A stretch of 64,000 bases of DNA from Rhizobacter sp. Root404 (GTDB lineage: Bacteria > Pseudomonadota > Gammaproteobacteria > Burkholderiales > Burkholderiaceae_C), in NCBI RefSeq assembly GCF_001425865.1, contig NZ_LMDS01000004.1:1187589-1251588 (forward strand), read 5' to 3'. Below the pieces are notes generated by a model, which was not told the origin of the DNA, ran no database searches, and saw only the letters and a list, made by a program, of their open reading frames with translations. Shown here in pieces: positions 8,976 through 17,552 of the stretch. Position 1 is the first letter of the stretch. The number at the start of each line of letters is the position of its first letter. A program made the position numbers and the translations under genes.

Positions 8976-9842
8976 ATGGCCCGCACCTATCCTTTCACCG
9001 AGAAAAAGTACCACCAATGGCGGCTTGAAGGACGAGGCACGGGCGAGGGCCCCACCTGGAAGCCGTGGGTACAGCGTGGCGACTTCTCGTCTTACGGCAA
9101 ACAGACCTTGGACAGCCTTCAAGGGGCCAACGGGCGGGAGATTCACACCTTCTCTGCCCTCGAGCGAAGCGCTTGGCTTGTCTACATCGCAAAGAAAGAC
9201 GTTCTCGGCATCGAAGAACAGAGCCCGCTCGACCGGGATGAAACGCGCGAGATTGCGCGTGGTCTGGGCATCGAGCACCCGCGGGACAGTGAGAGCCGAG
9301 TTGATGTCGTCATGAGCACCGACTTCCTCATCCGGGTTCGGCTGCCCGACGGTTCGGTAAAGCGCCTGGCTCGGTCCGTAAAAACTGCGCACGCGTTCTC
9401 CGACCACAACGACATGGAGCACGCCGAGATTGAGCGCCTCTACTACGCTCGACGCGGCATCTCGTGGGCGTTCCTGACCGAATCCTCGTTCCCACGAACG
9501 CTGCTGTCGAACGTCGACATGCTTTACATGCATCGCGACCGTCACTTGCAGCCGGAACCGCTCGGGTATGAGGGCTCGTTCGAAACCATTGCGACCGAAG
9601 TCCTGACACAGGTTCTGGCGTGTCGATCAGTGCAGTCCAAGCTGTTCGACTTCTGTACCAAGCTGAACGAACAGCGCCACTGGCCTGCCGGCACGGCGAC
9701 CTCCGTAGCCCTCAATCTGATTCGCAGGCACAAATTGAAGGCCGACTACTCCTCTGTGCTTCTCGGTCAACAGCTCGTTTGCGACATCGCCGAGGCAACC
9801 CGGAGCAATCAGGCACCGCAAGACATCGGACTAGTAGCGTGA
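8976..9842 (+). CDS. tnsA: Tn7-like transposition protein TnsA, endonuclease
   Basis: 288 residues. TnsA cuts the 5' ends of Tn7-like elements during cut-and-paste transposition and works in complex with TnsB. The restriction-endonuclease-like core is visible: Glu63 in ALERSAWLVY, Asp116 in MSTDFLIRV and Lys136 in ARSVK. In place of the Gln of the classical Q-x-K motif there is Ser134. The common SRVDVVMSTDFL and GISWAFLTES strands follow. The C-terminal domain that contacts TnsC is present at full length. It is the first gene of an overlapping tnsABC-tniQ operon. Having an intact TnsA implies cut-and-paste rather than replicative transposition. Confidence 0.92.
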   Translation: MARTYPFTEKKYHQWRLEGRGTGEGPTWKPWVQRGDFSSYGKQTLDSLQGANGREIHTFSALERSAWLVYIAKKDVLGIEEQSPLDRDETREIARGLGIEHPRDSESRVDVVMSTDFLIRVRLPDGSVKRLARSVKTAHAFSDHNDMEHAEIERLYYARRGISWAFLTESSFPRTLLSNVDMLYMHRDRHLQPEPLGYEGSFETIATEVLTQVLACRSVQSKLFDFCTKLNEQRHWPAGTATSVALNLIRRHKLKADYSSVLLGQQLVCDIAEATRSNQAPQDIGLVA

Positions 9843-12145
9843 ACTCATCAATAGGAATGCTCTTGCACGAGGCGGCCTCACAGCGGCTGCTCCGTGTTAT
9901 CTACAGTGACCCATCGCGCGTCAGTCTCATGCCTATTGGGGAACCGAAGGCATGGAACCTCTTTGTCAGCCGTCGCCACTACGACGAGCTAATCGAATCC
10001 GGCAAGTGGACAATTTACGTAGCGCCCGCCTCCCCAGAGTCCGGTTTCAACGCGCAAACCGATGTTTTCACACCTGACTACGGCACAGAAACGCAGCAGA
10101 AGCATGGAGACGACACCCATGCTCGCCTAAAAAATGTGTTCTCTTCCACGGAGTCGCTCTTGACGGCGAAGGGACGAGGTCTTCTCTGGCAGGAGACCAA
10201 GCTACTCCATCCCACGCTGTCCAAAGCGACCTTTTATAAATCGGTGAGGCGCTGGCTTGAAGGCGGCTTGGCCCCAATAGCGCTGCGCGCGCGTCAGCGT
10301 GGGAAACGCAAGGGCGCCAAACACGAAGGCTTTCACCTGTTGAACATGGCAGAAGCGGTCGAAGCAACGCGATCGCGGGCGCAGCAGCTGCTGGCGCGCG
10401 GACGTCCCGCCTTTGAACGACCGACGGCCAAGAAGAACGGAGAGTCGAGGCTGCGTGCAGCGCCAATCCACCCTACTCTGTTCAGAGTAGACGGCAACAC
10501 ACTTCGGGTCTTCACGTCGTACTTCGACCGCAAGAAGAGGGAACGAGGTACGCCGCTACCTGTGCTGTATGAAGACATGCGCAAGGAGGTGTTCTCGACG
10601 CCCCAGCCCTTTGGGCCCCCGACGAAGTGGCCGGAATGGTGTGTCCCGTCTTTGCGCGAGTTCCGACACTACTGGAACATCCTGACCGACTACAAGCAAA
10701 AGCGCGTCGCAAAGCACGGCGCCAAGACCTTCGAAACCAGTGCCCGCTCAAAGCTCGGTCAAGCCATATCGGCGGCATATGCGGCCGGACGGGTTGGCGA
10801 ACTAGACGCAACCATCTTCAATGTCCCGCTCGTCGGCGACGGTCCCGACGCGCCTCTTATCGGACCGCCAGTTGTGTTTAGAGTGAGGTGCAAAGACACG
10901 GGTCAACTCCTGGGCCTCTCTGTCAGCCTGGAGAACGCTTCGTTCAATGGCGCAGCCATGGCTATCGTCAATTGCTTCGAGGACAAGACCGTGTTCTGTG
11001 AGCAGCTCGGAGTCTCTCCGATGGTCCTTCCATGGAATGTCGCAGGCCTACCAGCGCAGTTGGACGTAGACCAAGGCGAAACCTACAACCACAAGCCCGA
11101 GCGCTTCACTCGGTTGACAGGCGTGTCCTTTCATACGATGCCAGGCGGGCGTGGCGACCTGAAACCGGGTGTCGAATCCGATTGGCACACCTTGCAAGTG
11201 AAGCTCAGCTTCAGGACTCCGGGAGCCGCCATCAAGGCGTATGAGGCGGAGCATGGCATGAAATGGCATATGAGGGCCGCCATGACCCTCAAGGAATTCA
11301 CCCGCACTCTGGTTCTGGAGGAACTCAAGCGAATGCACACCCCCCGCCTTGGCATCAAACTGCCCGAGGCGATGGTGGCTGATGGAGTGAGCACTGCCCC
11401 GCACGAAATGTTTGAGTGGAGCGTGCGCAAGGGTGGCGGCAGCCTTAAGCAGGTTGACGAAACTGCGGTTCGCCTGTCCCTGCTCCCAATAGAAAAGGCG
11501 TCGGTAACGGAAAACGGTCTGACCGTCAAAGGATTGCACTACACGTGCAAGCCGCTGGCCGTCGCTGAGCAGTTCTCCAAAGCGCGCTTGTCAGGGCGCC
11601 GCACCGTAGATGTGGTGACAGACCCGTTGCTGGTGGACAGAGTCTGGCTCATCGAAGGCGATGCCTATGCGCCATCCAGCTATGTCTTGAGCCGGCTCAA
11701 TATGAACTTCGTAAATCAACGCTCGTACGCGGGGAAAACGTGGCGTGAGGTTCTGAAGCTCATCGACGACGGCAAGGTCATAAACGCCACCAAGCAGAGG
11801 GATCTGCAAAGCGGCCTGGACCAGCTGACTGCCATGCAGGAGAAGTTTGCCAAGCAAGCGGAAGACCGACGCAAGCAGGCTCGTGCCGATTTTCCAACAA
11901 ACGAGAACGCACTCGTACGTGGCCAGGACGATGCGCGCTTGAAGGAGAAGAACCTCACGTCTCCCCACCTCGCCATTTCTAGCCCGCTCGCCCCTGCCCC
12001 CTCCACCGTTGAGGCAGTGGTGACCCCTATCACTCAAGCGAATCGAACCGCCCCCACCAAGAAGAAGAGCCATTTCGAACGCCTGGCCGCCAGAGTCGAG
12101 TCAGAAGCCCAACCTATCTCTGTACCAAAGCAAATAAATGATTGA
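9839..12145 (+). CDS. tnsB: Tn7-like transposase TnsB (DDE family)
   Basis: 768 residues from a GTG at 9839 that overlaps the tnsA stop by 4 nt (an ATG at 9857 is an alternative). TnsB binds the element ends and carries out 3' cleavage and strand transfer. The acidic triad of the retroviral-integrase fold is visible: Asp323 in GELDATIFNV, Asp411 in DVDQGETYN and Glu446 in GVESDWH. An N-terminal helix-turn-helix region (about 110-150) and a long Mu-C-like C-terminal region follow the family pattern, and the last 80 residues are charged. The length is typical. The long open frame upstream (from 9620) is only a shadow over tnsA. Confidence 0.92.
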   Translation: MNSSIGMLLHEAASQRLLRVIYSDPSRVSLMPIGEPKAWNLFVSRRHYDELIESGKWTIYVAPASPESGFNAQTDVFTPDYGTETQQKHGDDTHARLKNVFSSTESLLTAKGRGLLWQETKLLHPTLSKATFYKSVRRWLEGGLAPIALRARQRGKRKGAKHEGFHLLNMAEAVEATRSRAQQLLARGRPAFERPTAKKNGESRLRAAPIHPTLFRVDGNTLRVFTSYFDRKKRERGTPLPVLYEDMRKEVFSTPQPFGPPTKWPEWCVPSLREFRHYWNILTDYKQKRVAKHGAKTFETSARSKLGQAISAAYAAGRVGELDATIFNVPLVGDGPDAPLIGPPVVFRVRCKDTGQLLGLSVSLENASFNGAAMAIVNCFEDKTVFCEQLGVSPMVLPWNVAGLPAQLDVDQGETYNHKPERFTRLTGVSFHTMPGGRGDLKPGVESDWHTLQVKLSFRTPGAAIKAYEAEHGMKWHMRAAMTLKEFTRTLVLEELKRMHTPRLGIKLPEAMVADGVSTAPHEMFEWSVRKGGGSLKQVDETAVRLSLLPIEKASVTENGLTVKGLHYTCKPLAVAEQFSKARLSGRRTVDVVTDPLLVDRVWLIEGDAYAPSSYVLSRLNMNFVNQRSYAGKTWREVLKLIDDGKVINATKQRDLQSGLDQLTAMQEKFAKQAEDRRKQARADFPTNENALVRGQDDARLKEKNLTSPHLAISSPLAPAPSTVEAVVTPITQANRTAPTKKKSHFERLAARVESEAQPISVPKQIND

Positions 12146-13775
12146 TATTGAAAGCTACTACCCAGCGGAGAACGCCGACTACGAGGGCAATCCGCTGATT
12201 ACCCTCCTCCCCGCGCTTGACCCCGACAAGCTGGCTGGCCTTGTTAGCACGGACCTGTCGTTCGACGTGACTCGCCGCGATCACGCGGACCACGTGCGCG
12301 TGCAATACCTGATGGGTTTGATGAAGTTCTACATCCCATCCGCCCAGCAACAACAATGGATGTGGTCTCTCTGGTCGCTCATGTGCGAGGGCTATCGCCA
12401 ACGCAATCCGCTCAAGGTCTCAACGACCGCTGCGTTCAATGCCATGTGTGAGTCGTTGGTCGCAAACAAGCCGCGCCCAGCCAGCACACCCCACTTCATG
12501 GACTCAAGTTGGTGCTCCGTGCTCATCGGCACCCCCGGCGTTGGCAAATCCTCCACCGTCAAGGCTCTACTCAAGTCGCTAGGCCAGGATTTGTACCACC
12601 ACAAGGCACACGGACAGCTTTACCAACAGTTGGCCATCCATATCGAACCGGCTAAAAACTCGACGGGGAAAGCGCTGGCTCAACAAGTTTTCTCGGCCTT
12701 GCGGGATGCCGCGAAAAAGACTAAGCATCCGATGCCCTACGACGAAAACAGGATGCCGGAAACCGAACCGCTCCTGCTGCGCGCCATCGAGGTTCTGTCT
12801 CAGAAGCTCAACTTGGGCGTCCTGGTTATCGACGAGCTTCAACACCTTTACCGAGGAACTGGTGCCATGGATGAGGATGCAATGAAATTCCTCACCAGTC
12901 TCATCAACCGACTGCAGGTACCGATAGTGTTCATCGGGACCTGGCCATGCCTGGCGCTTCTGTCACAGGAGGGTCGTCTTGCCCGTAGAGCTGTGTCGCC
13001 AGCAAGCGACTTCTTCCGCCGCATGCCAGACGATGAGGAGTGGGAGGGATTCCTTCGAGTCCTCTTCCGGCTCCAACACACGCGTCAGCCCGTTGAAGTG
13101 AACGAGGGCATCATCAAATCTTTCTATCACCACACTCAAGGCATCGCCGACTTGGCCGTCAAGCTGTTCGTGATGGCTCAATTGGAGGCGATTGCCGACG
13201 GCTCGGAAGAGCTGTCGCTGACCCTTCTCGACAAGGTCGCAAGAGAACACCTGGGAATCATCGCACCATGGGTGAAGCAGATTCAGCATGGCAAAAGCGA
13301 GGAAGACCCGGCAATCTATGACGCGGAGCCTGTCGACTTCCCGAAGTACATCAAGAGCTTCGCCTCCAGCACCGCTATCCGCGCTTCGCGCAAGAGGCCC
13401 GGCAAGCATCCCACTGCTTTTATGGGGAACGACGCGGCACTTGCGTTGCAGGTAGTGGAATCACTGCTCTCTGCCGGGGTTGGCGACGAGGAGTCCGCTA
13501 AGAGAATGGCAGTTGAGTCAGTCGAGCGTGCTCCGCATAAGCCGGCCTCAGAGCACGTCGCTCGCATTCTGGCGGACACGAAACCCCGCGCGCCGCGCCG
13601 GAGCAAGTCCGCTGACTCGCTGCAGCATGCGAGGTCCCTCCAGCAGTTCTCGACCTTGCAAGACGCTGACGTGAGAAAAGTCACCTTCCTTGCGCTCCAT
13701 CGGAACGAGTCGCCAGAGCAGGCTTTGCGCAACCTGGGTTACGTCGTCGATGCCACAGAGGATGTCCTTTTCTGA
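12138..13775 (+). CDS. tnsC: Tn7-like AAA+ ATPase TnsC
   Basis: 545 residues. TnsC is the ATP-dependent matchmaker that polymerises on target DNA and recruits the TnsAB transposase. Walker A is GTPGVGKSS at 131-139 and Walker B is VLVIDELQ with Asp232-Glu233. The sensor region FIGTWPCLALL and the arginine-rich RLARRAV stretch follow. The N-terminal 100 residues and a basic C-terminal tail resemble those used to contact TniQ/TnsD and TnsA. It overlaps tnsB by 8 nt and tniQ by 14 nt, so the four genes are probably translationally coupled. Confidence 0.92.
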   Translation: MIDIESYYPAENADYEGNPLITLLPALDPDKLAGLVSTDLSFDVTRRDHADHVRVQYLMGLMKFYIPSAQQQQWMWSLWSLMCEGYRQRNPLKVSTTAAFNAMCESLVANKPRPASTPHFMDSSWCSVLIGTPGVGKSSTVKALLKSLGQDLYHHKAHGQLYQQLAIHIEPAKNSTGKALAQQVFSALRDAAKKTKHPMPYDENRMPETEPLLLRAIEVLSQKLNLGVLVIDELQHLYRGTGAMDEDAMKFLTSLINRLQVPIVFIGTWPCLALLSQEGRLARRAVSPASDFFRRMPDDEEWEGFLRVLFRLQHTRQPVEVNEGIIKSFYHHTQGIADLAVKLFVMAQLEAIADGSEELSLTLLDKVAREHLGIIAPWVKQIQHGKSEEDPAIYDAEPVDFPKYIKSFASSTAIRASRKRPGKHPTAFMGNDAALALQVVESLLSAGVGDEESAKRMAVESVERAPHKPASEHVARILADTKPRAPRRSKSADSLQHARSLQQFSTLQDADVRKVTFLALHRNESPEQALRNLGYVVDATEDVLF

Positions 13776-14685
13776 CGCTTGGGGGCCGCCAGCCCCCTAC
13801 CCCGACGAGTTGGCCATCAGCGTCGTAGCACGTCACCTTCGGAACTGGGGGTACCTCGACCGCCCTGGCTTTGCGCATTCCAGTCTGGGCGTTTCGAACG
13901 GACTCTCACACCCCTGCCTTCCCGGTCCCTTGGCACGCTTGGCAATGGTTGCATTCCCCGGCATTCCGGAACGAATGGCACGGACAGCGTTCATCCGACG
14001 CCACACCACCCTGCCCTTCTATTTGGCCTACGAGAGCACAAAGAGAGCCGCCTATTTCACGGAGTTGGCGATTTCATACCCCTCTCGGCTGCGCCTGCGC
14101 TTTCGGACGGCTGCTTCGCTGTACGGCCATCCACGCACTTTGAGGTTTTGCCCACGCTGCATGGAAATCGAGACCCGCAAGCTTGGCGGCGGCTTTTGGC
14201 ATCGATCCCATCAGCTCCCGGGCATGACCACCTGCGAAGCGCACGAGCTCCTGCTCTTTGACAGCCAGGTTCCCTTCGCGGGTCAGCGTTGGAACGATTT
14301 AAGGCCGCCTTCAGCGGAGGTATGCCGTGCGGATGCCGGGCTTCAGACGCGTCCCCTGTTCGGGCTAGCCCTAAGTAAATCGATCTGCCGTGCCGCCGCG
14401 TCCGCGATGCAACGTACATGGGCATCGGCGTGGGTTGAGAAAGACGCCTATCGAAGAGCGCTCCGAGCACTCGGGCTGGGAAAATTCAGTCGGCTTGTCC
14501 AAGCCAGTGCCGTGCGGTTGGACTTCGAGGCCTGGCTTGTCGCCAACGGAGGGATTGCAAGCGAACTAGGTCCGGACCGCTGGCTCGAGGCCCTATTTAC
14601 CGAGATCAAGTCGACGCCTACGCCGATTCAGCATCTGGTGTTTCGCTGCTATTTGTCGGAACGCTTTCGAACCACGACCCTGTAG
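13762..14685 (+). CDS. tniQ: TniQ/TnsD-like target-selection protein, short form
   Basis: 307 residues. The N-terminal PDELAISVVARHL is the typical TniQ opening. The zinc finger is clear: Cys130 and Cys133 in RFCPRCME, followed by WHRSHQLPGMTTCEAH with Cys158 and His161. TniQ/TnsD proteins bind the target DNA (or a CRISPR effector) and hand it to TnsC. At about 300 residues it lacks much of the C-terminal DNA-binding region of a full TnsD (about 500 residues), so how it finds its target is open. No cas gene or CRISPR repeat lies in the window. It starts inside the tnsC end. Confidence 0.88.
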   Translation: MSFSDAWGPPAPYPDELAISVVARHLRNWGYLDRPGFAHSSLGVSNGLSHPCLPGPLARLAMVAFPGIPERMARTAFIRRHTTLPFYLAYESTKRAAYFTELAISYPSRLRLRFRTAASLYGHPRTLRFCPRCMEIETRKLGGGFWHRSHQLPGMTTCEAHELLLFDSQVPFAGQRWNDLRPPSAEVCRADAGLQTRPLFGLALSKSICRAAASAMQRTWASAWVEKDAYRRALRALGLGKFSRLVQASAVRLDFEAWLVANGGIASELGPDRWLEALFTEIKSTPTPIQHLVFRCYLSERFRTTTL

Positions 14686-14766
14686 ACGCACGCCCTCCCT
14701 GCGGCCAAGGCAAACCAGACCTGGACTGAAAACTGCGATCGAGGCGATTTAACAAAGGGAGCACGG

Positions 14767-15204
14767 ATGATGACGCGCGAAAGGGATCGACTTGTGGCTG
14801 TACTCGCGCATTGCGACGAGAGAGTTCTTGAAGCCAAGCTAATTCAGTCCGACCGATCGCCATTGTTGGCGAACCCTTCTCGAACCGCTTTCGACATCGC
14901 CTTTACGGCGGGGGCCCTGCTGATCTGCGCGGCGGCGAAGACGGCCAACGATGTCAGCGCAACTTCAAGCGACTTCTCAACCGGTATCGGCGCTCTAGCA
15001 GCCCAAGGATGCGCTCGGCTTCGGCTCAGCGCGAAATGTCGGAGCGACTTCGAACGCTTTTCACGTTGGTGCGAGCACGACAATTACTTCGCTGAATTTG
15101 ACGCCACTCCGCCGAATTCGGTTGATAGCGTGCTCGCCTGGACGTCAGCCATTCGCTCCGCATATATCGCCACATTCGCGAAAATCCTTCAACCGGGCTC
15201 GTAG
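14767..15204 (+). CDS. Hypothetical protein, probable transposon cargo
   Basis: 145 residues. The ATG at 14767 has a good ribosome-binding site (AAAGGGAG). The protein is probably soluble and alpha-helical, with four Cys residues (16, 53, 80, 89), and shows no motif I recognise. It lies 81 nt after tniQ in the same direction, so it could be the last gene of the transposition operon or the first cargo gene. I cannot assign a function. Confidence 0.6.
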   Translation: MMTRERDRLVAVLAHCDERVLEAKLIQSDRSPLLANPSRTAFDIAFTAGALLICAAAKTANDVSATSSDFSTGIGALAAQGCARLRLSAKCRSDFERFSRWCEHDNYFAEFDATPPNSVDSVLAWTSAIRSAYIATFAKILQPGS

Positions 15205-15306
15205 CGCTCCTTGCCCCTTAGGCGGTGTCGTCGAGCTTAAGTAGTTTCGATTTACGGAGATCGGTAAAGGCCGCTCGACCACGGCCATTTAAGTGGCCTC
15301 TCAACA

Positions 15307-15330
15307 CTGTGGATGTACTTTCATCCACAG
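15307..15330 (+). promoter_or_regulatory. Perfect 9-bp hairpin enclosing the methylase start codon
   Basis: CTGTGGATG (15307-15315), loop TACTTT and CATCCACAG (15322-15330) form a perfect inverted repeat. The ATG of the adenine methylase is the last three bases of the left arm, so in mRNA it would be base-paired. It may be a translational switch or a DNA operator. Confidence 0.55.
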
Positions 15331-16143
15331 CAACAAGCCTGCAAACCATTCCTCAAGTGGGCCGGAGGCAAGTCTCGTCTCCTCCCTCAACTCCTGCCGC
15401 TCCTCCCCCTCCGCGGTCGCCTGGTCGAGCCGTTCGTTGGAGCAGGTTCTGTGTTCCTGGCGGCAGACTACGACCGGTACCTCTTGTCCGATGCCAACGC
15501 TGACCTGGTTGCCGTATGGGCGGCACTGCAAAACAGGCCCGCTGAATTCATCTCAGCCTCTCAGCGGTACTTCATCAAAGAGAACTGGAGCAAAGGGTCG
15601 TATCTGCGAATACGCGATGAGTTCAATCGAGAACAGGACCGGTTCGAGCGGGCCGTTCGCTTCATATACCTCAACAAGTTCGGCTTCAATGGCCTGTTCC
15701 GCGTGAACGCGGGCGGCGCGTTCAACGTCCCTTACGCGTGGCCAAAGGTATTGCCGCGTTTCCCCTTCGAAGCTCTCGAGGCCGCATCTGCAAGACTTGC
15801 ACGATGTCAAGTCCTCAGTGGCGGTTTCGCTGGAACGCTGGAACAGTCCGGATTCGGCGACGCGGTTTACTGCGACCCACCCTACTTCTCGACGAGCCGA
15901 CCAACGTTCACTGGCTACGTGGTGGGAGGGTTCGGCGCTTCGGAACATAAGGCACTCGTCGCTTGCGCGCGCCTCGCCGTGGAGCGAGGCGCAACTGTGC
16001 TCATTTCGAACCACGACGACATCGAGACTCGCGAGCTCTACCGGGGCTGGGAGATGCACACCCTCGATGTGAGGCGCAGCTTGAGTGCCAGTAGTAACGC
16101 TCGCGGGATAGTCAAAGAATTGCTGGCGGTTCTCAGGCCCTAG
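15313..16143 (+). CDS. D12-class N6-adenine DNA methyltransferase (Dam-like)
   Basis: 276 residues, the usual size of Dam/M.DpnII-type enzymes, which transfer a methyl group from S-adenosylmethionine to adenine N6 (often in GATC). Motif X is FLKWAGGK at 13-20, motif I is FVGAGSVF at 41-48 and the catalytic motif IV is DPPY at 188-191. No restriction enzyme gene is adjacent, so it is an orphan methylase, common on mobile elements. The recognition site is not provable from sequence. The start codon lies in a perfect hairpin. Location after tnsABC-tniQ suggests it travels with the element. Confidence 0.88.
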   Translation: MYFHPQQQACKPFLKWAGGKSRLLPQLLPLLPLRGRLVEPFVGAGSVFLAADYDRYLLSDANADLVAVWAALQNRPAEFISASQRYFIKENWSKGSYLRIRDEFNREQDRFERAVRFIYLNKFGFNGLFRVNAGGAFNVPYAWPKVLPRFPFEALEAASARLARCQVLSGGFAGTLEQSGFGDAVYCDPPYFSTSRPTFTGYVVGGFGASEHKALVACARLAVERGATVLISNHDDIETRELYRGWEMHTLDVRRSLSASSNARGIVKELLAVLRP

Positions 16144-16261
16144 CCTTCCCGATGCTTGGCATCTGGACTGACACTCCAGGCGGCAAAGCGATCAGGCCGG
16201 GTTGCCGTTTTCAACGCCGGGCGTTCCTTTAATGCGAGCTTGCGATGCGTTGGCTCGCGGA

Positions 16262-16798
16262 TCAACCGGCGAACATGGCGCGCGCCTCGTCAAGGGGCAT
16301 CGAAACCATCACCGGTTCGCCTGATTTTCGTGCCGCAAGAGCAGCCTTTAAGGTCGGTGGCATCACCGACTCAGCGACGACAGGCAGCACGTCCGGCAAA
16401 TCGCATGATTTCCATCTGTCGTTTGCTGCTTCCAGCAAAGCCGGGTCGAACTTGGGAAATGCGCGATACGCTGGATGAGTGTCGGTCCGTAGCGACCGAG
16501 TAAGGTTCTCCAGCGCGATGGACTTAACGGTGTCGCTGCGGTTCTCCAATACGCCCAACAAGCCTTCGAGCTGTTCGATGGCCAGCGCGACATATCGCAG
16601 CGAGCGCTCATCCTGACCACTTCGGCCATTGCCGAAGGCGTCCCGGCACAGGTCTCTGGCTGTAGATGCAGCGTTCACGAGGGTTTTGCTCAAGTCGAAA
16701 TCTCCTGGGTTGGTAGAGGCCTCAGGGATGTCGGCCTTTCGTCTCCTAACTGAACTGCTTTCCAGAAGGGTTCTTTCAAGTACATCAATCGCTGCCAC
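16262..16798 (-). CDS. Hypothetical protein
   Basis: 178 residues from a GTG at 16798 preceded by AGGAAGAAAC; the open frame reaches back to 16945 with a less likely N-terminus. The protein is mostly helical, with an Asn/Ser-rich N-terminal part and a stretch DERSLRYVALAIEQLEGLLG, then AFPKFDPALLEAANDRWKS. No known family is recognised. It is the only gene in the putative cargo on the minus strand, converging with the methylase and divergent from the H-NS-like gene. Confidence 0.6.
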   Translation of the reverse strand: MAAIDVLERTLLESSSVRRRKADIPEASTNPGDFDLSKTLVNAASTARDLCRDAFGNGRSGQDERSLRYVALAIEQLEGLLGVLENRSDTVKSIALENLTRSLRTDTHPAYRAFPKFDPALLEAANDRWKSCDLPDVLPVVAESVMPPTLKAALAARKSGEPVMVSMPLDEARAMFAG

Positions 16799-16989
16799 TT
16801 GTTTCTTCCTAGGCGCGCTTTCCCGGCCTTGCAGTTGGATTAGGTCACTAGCAACGCGTTCCTCGTGCCCTCCGCCGCTTCCAGTCTTGAGGGGCAGCGC
16901 TATACAACACCATGAGTTCACAAGCAAGCCTATCGAGCTCAGCAAGCACGTCGTTTTCGTTTATGTGCACAAATTCGGCGACAATGCAA

Positions 16990-17005
16990 TCGTCCAAATT
17001 GACGA
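16990..17005. promoter_or_regulatory. Dyad TCGTC-CAAATT-GACGA before the H-NS-like gene
   Basis: A perfect 5-bp inverted repeat around CAAATT ends 14 nt before the ATG at 17019 and just touches the ribosome-binding site (GGAG near 17007). It could be an autoregulatory site. Confidence 0.3.
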
Positions 17006-17018
17006 TGGAGAACGCTTA

Positions 17019-17552
17019 ATGGCAAAGACCCTGATGGAAGTTCAGAGGCAGATCGCCGACTTGAAGGCTGTTGAGGACAAGCTTCGGCGGGCCGAAGCTG
17101 AAGGCGTGATTTCGCGAATTCGGGAGGCAATTGCGGTCTACGGGTTGACGAAAAAGGACCTGTTTGGAGCGAGCGGACCGAGCGCGAAAAAGGCTTCAAA
17201 GGCAAAGGCTGGGGGCCGCCACAACCTGATGTATTCGGATGGCACGGGCAACACTTGGTCCGGTAGAGGTCGTCGTCCCGGCTGGCTTGCCCAGGCCCTG
17301 GCGGCGGGTAAGTCGCTCTCGGAGTTCACTGGCGCGAGTGTTAGCGACCAGGAAGCAGATTCGACCTCCCCCACTTCCGGAGAAAAGCCTAAGCGGAGAG
17401 CCGGTACTAACGCGAAGAAGACCGGAAGCGCGAAGAGCGTCGCCGTCAAATTCAGAAGCGGCGAAAACGCTTGGTCTGGTCGCGGATCACAGCCCAAATG
17501 GCTCAAAGCCGCGCTTGCAGAAGGCAAGGCTCTAAGCGATTTCGCGGTGTAA
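17019..17552 (+). CDS. H-NS-like nucleoid protein with two C-terminal DNA-binding motifs
   Basis: 177 residues. Residues 5-45 form the helical oligomerisation part (LMEVQRQIADLKAVEDKLRR). The H-NS DNA-binding motif appears twice: NTWSGRGRRPGWLAQAL near 78-94 and NAWSGRGSQPKWLKAAL near 150-166. Each copy is followed by A-G-K-x-L-S-x-F, and a Lys/Ser-rich linker joins them. H-NS proteins bind AT-rich minor grooves and silence foreign genes. One motif is the rule, so the duplication is unusual. The upstream open frame to 16629 is a shadow; the ATG at 17019 has GGAG at proper distance. As cargo it may silence the element or host genes. Confidence 0.85.
   Translation: MAKTLMEVQRQIADLKAVEDKLRRAEAEGVISRIREAIAVYGLTKKDLFGASGPSAKKASKAKAGGRHNLMYSDGTGNTWSGRGRRPGWLAQALAAGKSLSEFTGASVSDQEADSTSPTSGEKPKRRAGTNAKKTGSAKSVAVKFRSGENAWSGRGSQPKWLKAALAEGKALSDFAV

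Noticed and set aside
9620..9838. Upstream part of the long open frame that contains tnsB
   Set aside because: It lies inside tnsA in another frame; the GTG at 9839 in the tnsA stop overlap is the sensible start.
16629..17018. Upstream extension of the H-NS-like frame
   Set aside because: It overlaps the minus-strand gene antiparallel and has no H-NS homology; the ATG at 17019 has a ribosome-binding site and opens the helical domain.
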